A program made the position numbers and the translations under genes. Positions 42,277 through 47,990 of a stretch of 47,990 bases of DNA are shown here, piece after piece. The DNA comes from a virus. Position 1 is the stretch's first letter, and each line of letters opens with the position of its first letter. The stretch is taken from IMG/VR virus record IMGVR_UViG_3300045051_000258, positions 1-47,990 of that record; one strand, written 5' to 3'. Under the pieces are notes generated by a model, which searched no databases, was not told where the DNA came from, and worked only from the letters and a program-made list of their open reading frames with translations.

Positions 42277-42480
42277 GTGTTTTTGCTTTGAACTAATAAG
42301 TTTACCTCACTCGAAGCGACCTAAATTCTAATTCGGAAACTTCAAGCGGAAACCGCTTAAGAATACGTTATAGAGAAAGGGAGCGAGAGAAGGAGAGAAA
42401 CAGATAGATAAGTCCTCAGCAGTAGTTAGGTGTAATACGTAAGCAACTAACGAGGGGGTGTAAGGGGGATAAGGTTTTCT
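42277..42480. other. noncoding leader with hairpin and motifs
   Basis: No supported gene. Contains a perfect AAGCGG-AAA-CCGCTT hairpin (42344-42358), TACGTTATAG (42364-42373) and AGGGGGTGTA-AGGGGG (42453-42468). The last two recur near 43321-43438. Purine-rich from 42370 to 42480. Probably leader and control sequence for the plus-strand transcript. Confidence 0.45.
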
Positions 42481-42651
42481 ATGGAAGAAGAACTTAAAAT
42501 TAGAATGAAGGCCTTAGTAACTAAATGGAAAGGAAATAAACCTGAAAGAAATAGTGATATTTGGTGGCGGTATCGTGCTGACCAATCTCTCTACATTTTT
42601 CTTAAAAGTAAACTTGATTCTTTAAACAAAAAGACTAAACTTAAAATATGA
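42481..42651 (+). CDS. hypothetical 56-aa protein
   Basis: Basic helical protein (KIRMKALVTKWKGNKPERN) with a WWRYR segment. Its stop is ATGA-coupled to the next gene, supporting expression from the promoter at 42194-42222. No family recognised. Confidence 0.55.
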   Translation: MEEELKIRMKALVTKWKGNKPERNSDIWWRYRADQSLYIFLKSKLDSLNKKTKLKI

Positions 42652-42956
42652 ATCCGCAAATGGGTGGAGCAGCACCGTCTAATCAAAACGCTCCGAGTAT
42701 GGAACCACAGATGGCTCCTCAAGATATGGGTGAAGCTATGCCTGAGCAGTCAGACCCCATGAATCCCTTTGATATTTACGAAAAACTCAGAGAATCAGTT
42801 CTTAAACTCCACTACCTCGGTCTTCCTGGAGCGGATAAACTTCTAGCCGCCATAAATAAAATTCAAGTAGATAACGTTGGTCAAAGCGGAATAGACTCAG
42901 GAGCTACTCTAGACCAATATAAACAAGGTGAAGCTTCCCCCACCTCTCAGTACTAA
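42648..42956 (+). CDS. hypothetical 102-aa protein
   Basis: Pro/Gln/Met-rich disordered first 40 residues, then a helical segment (FDIYEKLRESVLKLHYLG) and LPGADKLLAAINKI. The composition recalls the C-terminal tail of the portal protein. Plus-strand island gene; role unknown. Confidence 0.6.
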   Translation: MNPQMGGAAPSNQNAPSMEPQMAPQDMGEAMPEQSDPMNPFDIYEKLRESVLKLHYLGLPGADKLLAAINKIQVDNVGQSGIDSGATLDQYKQGEASPTSQY

Positions 42957-43169
42957 ATGGAACACTTAGGACCATATCACGAGGTAACAATCGAATCTCT
43001 ACTTTCTCTCTGGGCTACAGCTTATCAACGAAACGATTCAGCCCTCTCCCGTGAAATCTGGGACAAGATAGTAAAAATGGGAAAGCCCGAAGAAGAGAAG
43101 CTTAAATCCCTCCGCCTTGAACTTAATCCCCAAAACCCCTCTAACCTTACTGGAGAAGAGTTCCCTTAA
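42957..43169 (+). CDS. hypothetical 70-aa protein
   Basis: Directly follows the previous stop. Helical core (TIESLLSLWATAYQRND) and a Pro/Asn-rich tail. No recognised domain. Last of the three-gene inverted island between TerL and TerS. Confidence 0.55.
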   Translation: MEHLGPYHEVTIESLLSLWATAYQRNDSALSREIWDKIVKMGKPEEEKLKSLRLELNPQNPSNLTGEEFP

Positions 43170-43439
43170 GTATTAAGTTCTCCAAATTTTTTATTATTAT
43201 TTTTTTAGAAGTAAGTATCTCCTTGTTCCCCTATAGTTAATTATGTTCCCAGAATAATTTTAGTTTTAAAAATATATAGCGTATTCCTGAGTCCCTTTAG
43301 GTAAAATTAAATCCACAGAAAGGGGGTGTATAGGGGGTCTAAAACAATTGAATCAGGCTCAATTGATTTGTTTACGTCGCACAATTGTACTTTTGCGACC
43401 AATACTAGGCACAAAATTGATTATGGGGTACGTTATAGG
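43170..43439. other. noncoding convergent region with repeats
   Basis: AT-rich, with T runs at 43187-43210. Holds an AGGGGGTGTA(T)AGGGGG motif (43321-43336), direct CAATTGA copies, an inverted repeat GTCGCA/TGCGAC (43376-43381 and 43394-43399) and TACGTTATAG (43429-43438). No gene seen. Likely terminators for the convergent units plus a copy of the motif set found at 42364-42468. Confidence 0.5.
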
Positions 43440-43745
43440 TTAGTATGGCCTTTGACAGTACGGGCAATAGCTACCACTAAGGCGGCTATCGTTAGCTGAT
43501 ACGGTGTGGTCTAAGTGACAGTCATAACACATAAGCCTCAAATCATCTATGGTTATGTCATCTCCGTACCTCGTGTGGTCGATTCTAAGGCCCGTATCTA
43601 TGAAGAAACTACATTTAGTACCTCTCATCAATACTTTATTACAGATAGCACATTTTGTTCTACCCCGTAAGTACATAGCATTCAGAATATAAGGACGCAT
43701 ATCGTTTAACTGAGCTTGATAATATTCTCTAGTATGTCTAATCAT
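43440..43745 (-). CDS. HNH endonuclease
   Basis: 101 aa. CAICNKVLMRGTKC, IDHTRYGDD and LMCYDCHLDH make an HNH/treble-clef nuclease, with another Cys pair at the C terminus (YCPYCQ). Unlike the HNH proteins at 24231 and 33434 it lacks the Lys-rich repeats. HNH genes beside terminase genes are often packaging partners, so this could assist cos cleavage; homing is the alternative. Confidence 0.8.
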   Translation of the reverse strand: MIRHTREYYQAQLNDMRPYILNAMYLRGRTKCAICNKVLMRGTKCSFFIDTGLRIDHTRYGDDITIDDLRLMCYDCHLDHTVSANDSRLSGSYCPYCQRPY

Positions 43746-43784
43746 TATATTTTTTTAATAACTACCTCACTACACTCAAGCACT

Positions 43785-44201
43785 CTATACTATTATTCCT
43801 TTTGATAACTCTAATAACTTATTACTAAGACTATCATCGTCAAGCGACTTCAATTCATTTATATAGATGTTAGTTTGGGTTAAATCCTTAGTCTTCTCCT
43901 CAGTTAGGTGTCCTTTAAGTTTCAGGGCCAATTCGACTCCTTTGAGCGCAGTATCAGCAGTTGCCTTGATTCCCGTTCCTGCTTCTATATTTTCTTTAAT
44001 CGTTTGCGCTAAGGCTTCATCAGTTAAACCCACCTTATCCAATACATGCAATATTTGCTCCTTCTTCATGAGTCTATTAGCCGTTACTGAAGCACTAGTT
44101 GGGGAATAACCTGCGTACAAAGCACTATCTCTATTATTAAATCCTTTAGTTTTTGCCTCTATGAACTTCTGTTCTCGATAATTCAATCTCTTTTTTGCCA
44201 T
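43785..44201 (-). CDS. terS: terminase small subunit
   Basis: 138 aa. NYREQKFIEAKTKGFNNRD followed by SALYAGYSPTSASVTANRL is the Terminase_2-type helix-turn-helix, then LLKKE-type helices and a C-terminal oligomerisation region (TADTALKGVELALKL). Recognises viral DNA for packaging. Its ATG is five bases from a TATAAT on the same strand, so the mRNA should be leaderless. Confidence 0.85.
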   Translation of the reverse strand: MAKKRLNYREQKFIEAKTKGFNNRDSALYAGYSPTSASVTANRLMKKEQILHVLDKVGLTDEALAQTIKENIEAGTGIKATADTALKGVELALKLKGHLTEEKTKDLTQTNIYINELKSLDDDSLSNKLLELSKGIIV

Positions 44202-44206
44202 ACCCT

Positions 44207-44215
44207 ATTATATCA
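44207..44215 (-). promoter_or_regulatory. extended -10 promoter of terS
   Basis: On the minus strand TGATATAAT, an extended -10 element, ends five bases before the terS ATG. Initiation about seven bases downstream would fall on the start codon itself. No good -35 is present. Confidence 0.6.
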
Positions 44216-44268
44216 TTTTGTTGTCTAGCCTTGAGTTTTCACGGACTTAGCTTTGAAAGTTTTCATAT

Positions 44269-44298
44269 TTGACAAGATTATACATATCATGATATTCT
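44269..44298 (+). promoter_or_regulatory. early-region promoter
   Basis: TTGACA (44269-44274), an 18-base spacer and TATTCT (44293-44298); the -10 element is weak. Start near 44305, just before a long inverted repeat. Would drive the plus-strand early operon. Confidence 0.5.
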
Positions 44299-44308
44299 TT
44301 CCTTAGTC

Positions 44309-44369
44309 TTGGGGGAAGGGAAACATAGAAACGTTCTTTAGAACTTTAAGTATACATAACTTCCCCCAA
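44309..44369 (+). ncRNA. structured 5' leader or small RNA
   Basis: TTGGGGGAAG (44309-44318) and CTTCCCCCAA (44360-44369) form a perfect 10-bp stem. The loop holds a second hairpin GTTCT-TT-AGAAC (44333-44344). It would be the 5' end of the transcript from 44269-44298. Could protect the mRNA, terminate early or be a separate sRNA. Confidence 0.5.
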
Positions 44370-44571
44370 CAAATAAAGTTCTTTAATATAACAAGTTAAG
44401 ACCATCGAACACATAAAGTGACGACCTTAAGTCTATGGACGAGGACACTCGGAGATGGGTAAGAAGTATTGAAGGCGAAAGTCAAGAGTAAATACAGACG
44501 ATATAAATACCGAGTACAAACAAAACTAGCTTAACTTGCGATATTAGAGAATTAGAAAGGGGGGTAAACAT
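44370..44571. other. long untranslated leader
   Basis: About 200 purine-rich bases before the first early gene. An 18-codon frame (ATG at 44435, stop at 44491) begins MDEDTRRWVRS but has no ribosome site. Otherwise no gene seen. The end carries a strong AAAGGGGGG site for the gene at 44572. Confidence 0.4.
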
Positions 44572-44817
44572 ATGAACTACGGATTATCAAAAGACGGAAG
44601 TATTAAGGATTCAGATTGGTTTTGGACTGAGGTAAAACTTAGAGCCATGAATAACTATGGAGATTGGGATAATAATAAATTTCAAGCGGAGTTTAGAGTT
44701 AAAGAGGCTATCGCAGACATTGCTCAGGATAATAGTGTGAGTGTTAGCAAGATGTCGGCACATGAGCACAACACCAAGATACTTGAAATAGTCAAGGATA
44801 TGATAGAAAACAAATAA
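44572..44817 (+). CDS. hypothetical 81-aa early protein
   Basis: Good ribosome site (AGAAAGGGGGG) before ATG. Helical protein (WFWTEVKLRAMNNYGDWD) with no recognised family. First gene of the early transcript, so a candidate host-takeover factor, by position only. Confidence 0.65.
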   Translation: MNYGLSKDGSIKDSDWFWTEVKLRAMNNYGDWDNNKFQAEFRVKEAIADIAQDNSVSVSKMSAHEHNTKILEIVKDMIENK

Positions 44818-44829
44818 CTTAGTTTTGCT

Positions 44830-44857
44830 ACTGCTTTGTACAAAACAACAAGGCAGT
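44830..44857 (+). other. intergenic hairpin
   Basis: ACTGCTTTGT and ACAAGGCAGT pair over 10 positions with one G-T, loop of 8. No T tract, so more likely an RNA stability or translation element for the gene at 44872. Confidence 0.45.
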
Positions 44858-44871
44858 AAGGAACACTAAAA

Positions 44872-45027
44872 ATGACACTAGAAGAGGCGGACGAATACAT
44901 AAATTATAATATCAAGTTAGGAATTTGGGAAGCCGAGGACTTTGAAGAGATGACACCAGCCGAACGGATTAACTTTGTTAAATATCAAATGGCAAGGGCG
45001 GACGATTTAATGAATAAAAATGAATAA
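44872..45027 (+). CDS. hypothetical 51-aa acidic protein
   Basis: Very acidic (TLEEADEYI, WEAEDFEEMTPAER). The size and charge recall DNA-mimic or inhibitor microproteins, but no family is recognised. Overlaps the next gene by eight bases. Confidence 0.5.
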   Translation: MTLEEADEYINYNIKLGIWEAEDFEEMTPAERINFVKYQMARADDLMNKNE

Positions 45028-45322
45028 ACAACAAAAAGAACAAATAAGGAGGGAGTTTCTTGCTAATAAAAAACCCGTTATGGTTTCTGATGGCAAGTGG
45101 AGAACGACATTAGATGAGTACATGGAACAGGAAAGCTACGCTAGGCCCGTTAAACCTCAAGTCTATCAAGAGCCCAAAAAAATAGAATATCCTGCAAATA
45201 ACGACTTAGGTATTCTTGCACCCGATTCAATTCGCAGTAGTCAGCTAGCTTACCTTAGATTATCAGTCGAAAGAGGGATAGACCCATTTCAAAAGTCCCG
45301 AGGCTCGGGAAAATCAAGATGA
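45020..45322 (+). CDS. hypothetical 100-aa basic protein
   Basis: Charged protein with KRSRGSGKSR-like basic end (FQKSRGSGKSR). No domain recognised. Coupled by overlaps to both neighbours. Confidence 0.55.
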   Translation: MNKQQKEQIRREFLANKKPVMVSDGKWRTTLDEYMEQESYARPVKPQVYQEPKKIEYPANNDLGILAPDSIRSSQLAYLRLSVERGIDPFQKSRGSGKSR

Positions 45323-45498
45323 AACAAGAAGATAAATTAAAAGTAGTCAAAGAGTCACTGTCAATTTTAGAAGCTCAATGCTCAGCACTTGGAATTGATT
45401 TAACAAGCATTCCTCCTAAATATACACAGCTTGCAATAAGGATGTTTGTTGAGGGAATTACATTCTGGCACAAAAAACAGGATTATGAAACTAATTGA
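45319..45498 (+). CDS. hypothetical 59-aa protein
   Basis: ATGA-coupled start; helical protein with one Cys. The end overlaps the zinc-ribbon gene by 14 bases. No family recognised. Confidence 0.5.
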   Translation: MKQEDKLKVVKESLSILEAQCSALGIDLTSIPPKYTQLAIRMFVEGITFWHKKQDYETN

Positions 45499-45643
45499 TG
45501 AAACTTATGTTTGTCCCATTTGTGGGTGGCCGTTTACTGTTTGGCGAAGAAGCGACCAGTTAAGAGCCAGGAATCACAAAAAAAGGCTGTATTGTCTTAA
45601 CTGCAACAAGAATAGAGATTTTATTAGAGAAGGTCAACAATGA
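45485..45643 (+). CDS. 52-aa zinc-ribbon protein
   Basis: Start at ATG 45485; an upstream frame from TTG at 45446 would overlap more. CPICGWPFTVWRR and CLNCNKNRD give a four-cysteine zinc ribbon in a basic protein, similar in build to host-type transcription or ribosome-associated zinc ribbons. Function unknown. Confidence 0.6.
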   Translation: MKLIDETYVCPICGWPFTVWRRSDQLRARNHKKRLYCLNCNKNRDFIREGQQ

Positions 45644-45795
45644 TGTACGCAAACGAAGAATTAGGTAAAAGAGTAGCAAGAAGGAGATTTAAAAGGATTA
45701 TCAGGAATGTCTGGCCCGAAGTCCTACTGGGTTTCTTAGTAGGAATAGCTTTAGCCATATTTTGCTACTTGATTTTACCGTCAAGTAATGTATAA
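45640..45795 (+). CDS. 51-aa single-span membrane protein
   Basis: Basic N-terminal half (GKRVARRRFKRIIR) then one hydrophobic span (VLLGFLVGIALAIFCYLIL). N-in, C-out topology is likely by charge. Starts overlapping the previous stop. Early membrane microproteins of phages often act in exclusion or membrane remodelling; here that is inference. Confidence 0.6.
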   Translation: MMYANEELGKRVARRRFKRIIRNVWPEVLLGFLVGIALAIFCYLILPSSNV

Positions 45796-45796
45796 T
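45769..45796 (+). promoter_or_regulatory. internal early promoter
   Basis: TTGATT (45769-45774), a 16-base spacer and TATAAT (45791-45796), overlapping the end of the membrane microgene. Start near 45803, giving a 100-base leader with a GGGAAA/TTTCCC stem (45821-45826 and 45853-45858) and a nine-codon frame (ATG at 45845) enclosed in it. Confidence 0.55.
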
Positions 45797-45902
45797 TTAA
45801 CATATAGAGTTTAATTGACGGGGAAAGGAGTTAAACCGAAAGGAATGGCCCGTTTCCCTTCAAGTAAACTTTAGAATTTAGGAAAAAAGAGAAAAAAGAG
45901 CT

Positions 45903-46112
45903 ATGATTACTAAACAATTAAAAAATTTTCTTTGGGAGTTTGACGAAGATACAAAAGAGTTAATCGTTACATTTCAACCTTACGGGGTTCATGATGCTAA
46001 TTCTTTCAGTATTCCTAAAACGCAAATGGTTTCACTCGAACGATTTATAATTAGAGTGATGGCAAAGCTCAGCACAAAAAGAAGAATCAAAAATGAGAAA
46101 CTTAATAAATAA
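45903..46112 (+). CDS. hypothetical 69-aa protein
   Basis: Small beta region (FLWEFDEDTKELIVTFQ) then a basic C terminus (STKRRIKNEKLNK). First gene behind the promoter at 45769-45796. Overlaps the next gene by 20 bases. Confidence 0.6.
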   Translation: MITKQLKNFLWEFDEDTKELIVTFQPYGVHDANSFSIPKTQMVSLERFIIRVMAKLSTKRRIKNEKLNK

Positions 46113-46326
46113 ACTAATTTCAAAGTTTAGAAAGTCTGATGAGCTGGAGCAAGTAGTCCGAGCAACTTACTACAGTCTACAGAACAGTAATGATAATCTG
46201 ATTGCTATCGCTAGACTTTCCTTGATTAAACCAGAAGTCTTAGTCCGTGAAGCCAGAAACGTACAAGCAAATTCTGATTACTTACTTAAAATGATTGAGG
46301 CACAACAAAATGAAAAAAACAACTAA
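46093..46326 (+). CDS. hypothetical 77-aa helical protein
   Basis: All-helical, charged, no motif recognised (ELEQVVRATYYSLQNSND). Overlaps the neighbouring genes at both ends. Confidence 0.55.
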   Translation: MRNLINKLISKFRKSDELEQVVRATYYSLQNSNDNLIAIARLSLIKPEVLVREARNVQANSDYLLKMIEAQQNEKNN

Positions 46327-46486
46327 AACACTAGAAGAGGCGGTTATTGAGCTAGATGCGTCTATAAATCGACTACGTGAGGTCAGAGATAGCCTTACAA
46401 AGTGGGACTTAATGTATTTTAAAGATTGGAATGTGGGAGTTGATGGGCTCAGAAAACAGATGACAGAAAAAGAGAGTTGGGACTGA
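46310..46486 (+). CDS. hypothetical 58-aa coiled-coil protein
   Basis: ATG at 46310 is preferred over 46295 because it gives shorter overlap with the previous gene. Coiled-coil pattern (EAVIELDASINRLREVRDSL). Function unknown. Confidence 0.55.
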   Translation: MKKTTKTLEEAVIELDASINRLREVRDSLTKWDLMYFKDWNVGVDGLRKQMTEKESWD

Positions 46487-46488
46487 AT

Positions 46489-46893
46489 ATGAAAATCAAA
46501 GAAATAAGTGTAAATTTAAGTGAAAAGATAGGGCAGCCTGAATTTAGTTCAATCATGCTTTCGGCTTCAGTTACGACAACTGTTGAGGAGGACATCGAGC
46601 TGAAGGATGCTTTCAAAAATGCTTGGGCTATAGTTGAAGAAGAGATTGAAGAAAAGAAAAAGGATGTTAAGACTACCCAAGAGATTAAGGAATCAGTTGC
46701 TAATGCCCCTTCTCAAGAACCAGTTGACCCTGCTTGGATTGGCCCCGCTTCTGCTGCACCAGTTGATTCTGCCTCAGTTTGTAAGACTTGCGGAAAGCTA
46801 ATGACATTCAAATCGGGTGTAAACAAAGCTGGCAAACCATACAAAGGATATTTTTGTTCTGAACAGGGTCATCCTGTTAATTGGGTGAAATAA
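46489..46893 (+). CDS. 134-aa protein with C-terminal zinc motif
   Basis: ATG at 46489 is preferred over a TTG at 46477. Residues 1-60 look like a small alpha/beta domain. The middle is Pro/Ala/Gln-rich, and the C terminus has CKTCGKLM and CSEQGH for zinc. This domain order resembles single-strand-binding or accessory recombination proteins of phages, but the match is not clear. Confidence 0.55.
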   Translation: MKIKEISVNLSEKIGQPEFSSIMLSASVTTTVEEDIELKDAFKNAWAIVEEEIEEKKKDVKTTQEIKESVANAPSQEPVDPAWIGPASAAPVDSASVCKTCGKLMTFKSGVNKAGKPYKGYFCSEQGHPVNWVK

Positions 46894-46894
46894 T

Positions 46895-47131
46895 ATGTCA
46901 ACAAACTTGCCAACAGTACTTTCTAATAAACAAGGTTGGGTCTTCGTAGTCGGAGTTGTAGGATTCATGTTGGTTGGAGCCGTCTGCTTCATATGTCTCA
47001 CACTTAATAGAATGTCTGGTAATGATAAATTGGTTCAAGCTCAAGTTAAAGTATATGAAGCTCAAGCAGAAAATGTAGGTAAGCCAACAATAATCAGACA
47101 AGAGTATGTGACACCAATGAAAGCTAAATGA
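46895..47131 (+). CDS. 78-aa single-span membrane protein
   Basis: Short polar N terminus, one hydrophobic span (WVFVVGVVGFMLVGAVCFIC), then an Ala/Gln/Glu-rich coiled-coil tail. Starts one base after the previous stop. ATGA-coupled to the NinG-like gene. Role unknown. Confidence 0.6.
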   Translation: MSTNLPTVLSNKQGWVFVVGVVGFMLVGAVCFICLTLNRMSGNDKLVQAQVKVYEAQAENVGKPTIIRQEYVTPMKAK

Positions 47132-47490
47132 GAAAACTAACCAGAAAAGGAATCGTTCGTAAATTAGACAAACTTGTAAGCCAAATAGTCATTGCAAGGG
47201 ACGGAAAATGTATAGTCTGCGGCACAACACAAAACTTAACTTGTGGACACTTATTTAGTAGAGTAGCTTACTCGACAAGGTGGGATTTAGATAACTGCTA
47301 CGCACAATGTCTTTCCTGTAATCTGAGGCATGAATACGACCCATACCCGATGACACAGGCGGTCATCCTTAAGTTGTTTAATGGGGGTACAACTACACTT
47401 GATATACTCCATTATAAATATGTCACAGTACATAAATTTAAAACCTATGAATTAGAAGAATTGTACGAAGAGTTAAAGCAACTTAAATGA
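47128..47490 (+). CDS. NinG/Rap-like recombination endonuclease
   Basis: 120 aa. CIVCGTTQNLTCGHLFSR, then CYAQCLSCNLRHEYDPYPM: the zinc-finger plus HNH-like arrangement of lambda NinG, which cuts recombination junctions. NinG itself is about 200 aa; the C-terminal half here is short. Together with the PD-(D/E)XK-like protein at 4474 it may form a minimal recombination set. Confidence 0.7.
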   Translation: MRKLTRKGIVRKLDKLVSQIVIARDGKCIVCGTTQNLTCGHLFSRVAYSTRWDLDNCYAQCLSCNLRHEYDPYPMTQAVILKLFNGGTTTLDILHYKYVTVHKFKTYELEELYEELKQLK

Positions 47491-47506
47491 AAGGAGTATA
47501 AACAAA

Positions 47507-47878
47507 ATGAGTAAAAATGAAAAAACAAAAAGTGAACTAGAGAAAGAATTGCAAGAGATTGAGGCCCTGGAAGCTAAAATAAAGTCCAAGAAGGATGGTG
47601 TTAAGTTTTCTAAATTGGATGTTCCCTTTAAAGTGGGTAATGCCTACTTTATAAGAACCGTCACCTATTTCGCAACAGGTAAGGTGAAAGCGGTTGTTGG
47701 GAATTTCCTTGTTTTAGAAGACGCCGCTTGGATAGCTGATACAGGTAGATTTTCAACAGCCATGACAAAGGGAATTTTAGATGAGATTGAACCTGTTGAC
47801 GTAGACATGTACATTAATCTAAATTCAATCGCCGATGCGTTTGATTGGAAGTTCAAACTTCCGAGAGAGGTTAAATAG
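47507..47878 (+). CDS. conserved phage protein of unknown function
   Basis: 123 aa. N-terminal coiled coil (ELEKELQEIEALEAKIKSKK), then a small beta domain with YFIRTVTYFATGKVKAVVG and LEDAAWIADTGRFS, a combination I recognise as recurrent in unrelated phages but without known role. AGGAG ribosome site before ATG. Last full gene before the hexamer array. Confidence 0.7.
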   Translation: MSKNEKTKSELEKELQEIEALEAKIKSKKDGVKFSKLDVPFKVGNAYFIRTVTYFATGKVKAVVGNFLVLEDAAWIADTGRFSTAMTKGILDEIEPVDVDMYINLNSIADAFDWKFKLPREVK

Positions 47879-47888
47879 TTTGTTGTAA

Positions 47889-47910
47889 CTGCTACCTATT
47901 GGGGTAGCAG
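47889..47910 (+). other. perfect hairpin before the hexamer array
   Basis: CTGCTACC-TATTGG-GGTAGCAG, 8-bp perfect stem. The T-rich stretch comes only 20 bases later, so it is a weak terminator at best. It may be an RNA element tied to the array that follows. Confidence 0.5.
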
Positions 47911-47916
47911 GAAGGA

Positions 47917-47990
47917 ATGAATAATTTAATTTTACTACAAGACTTTGGGAGTTGGAGTAGGAGTAGGAGTAGGAGTAGGAGTGGGAGTTG
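47917..47990 (+). CDS. partial ORF entering the hexamer array
   Basis: ATG at 47917, close behind AGGAAGGA, opens a frame MNNLILLQDFG that runs into the array as alternating Ser and Trp/Arg/Gly (AGT plus TGG, AGG or GGG). If the contig ends overlap by 7 bases, the frame continues to a stop at about 102 in the window, giving roughly 45 or more residues. If not, it stops soon after the junction. Could be a real Ser-Arg/Gly repeat peptide or chance. Confidence 0.35.
   Translation, partial: MNNLILLQDFGSWSRSRSRSRSGS
47948..47990. repeat. GGAGTD hexamer array, right part
   Basis: Seven tandem GGAGTN copies ending the window, in the same phase as the array at 1-96 if seven bases overlap. Together more than 20 copies. 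The 6th base is again only T, A or G. Confidence 0.95.

Noticed and set aside
42143-42331. Plus-strand frame of 62 codons
   Set aside because: Covers the face-to-face promoters and has no ribosome site or protein-like pattern.

Overview
The window looks like a complete, circular, tailed-phage genome of about 48 kb recovered as one contig. Both ends lie in the same tandem GGAGTD hexamer array, with consistent phase if 7 bases overlap. TerL, portal, scaffold, HK97-type capsid, adaptor, tail-nozzle, ejection-type proteins and a murein hydrolase are present. No long tape measure, tail tube or sheath gene is visible, so I infer a podovirus-like virion. DNA is AT-rich, ribosome sites are of the AAAGGAGG type and promoters are sigma70-like, so the host is bacterial. 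The 183-aa protein at 122-673 carries a Trp-rich, adenine-poor segment of a kind I associate from memory with Patescibacteria (CPR) proteins. A CPR host is therefore possible but unproven. The standard genetic code fits.

Layout. (1) 44.5 kb to the end and on through the circle to 5.75 kb, plus strand: about 30 very small genes, mostly coupled by ATGA overlaps, many with zinc knuckles. They end in a PD-(D/E)XK-like nuclease, a putative DNA-binding protein and a MerR-like protein. No DNA polymerase, primase or helicase is visible, so replication is probably host-run. (2) 42.1 down to 5.86 kb, minus strand: the late operon, in transcription order. Packaging and head come first (TerL, portal, transglycosylase, scaffold, decoration protein, capsid; 42.1-34.6 kb). 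Small fibre-like proteins with Ser/Thr tails follow (34.4-32.3 kb). Next is a 12-kb sugar-modification cassette (32.3-20.7 kb: several glycosyltransferases, six methyltransferases, a UDP-glucose dehydrogenase-like protein, a deacetylase and a cupin). Large Ser/Thr-repeat proteins come next, one with a SET domain (20.6-16.2 kb), then tail and ejection proteins (16.1-8.7 kb) and a lysis and membrane-protein block (8.5-5.9 kb). (3) 42.1-44.6 kb: a control region with face-to-face promoters, an inverted island of three plus-strand genes, and the small terminase with an HNH gene on the minus strand.

How it may work together. The most striking system is the pairing of mucin-like (SST)n repeat proteins with a phage-borne glycosylation and methylation cassette in the same operon. 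I infer that the cassette decorates the Ser/Thr tails of virion fibres. Further unusual points are apparent AUA and AUU start codons behind perfect Shine-Dalgarno sites, promoters so close to start codons that the mRNAs would be leaderless, a plus-strand moron-like microgene with a consensus promoter inside the late operon, a diversity-generating-type variable region without a reverse transcriptase, and an array that repeats a Shine-Dalgarno-like hexamer more than 20 times.
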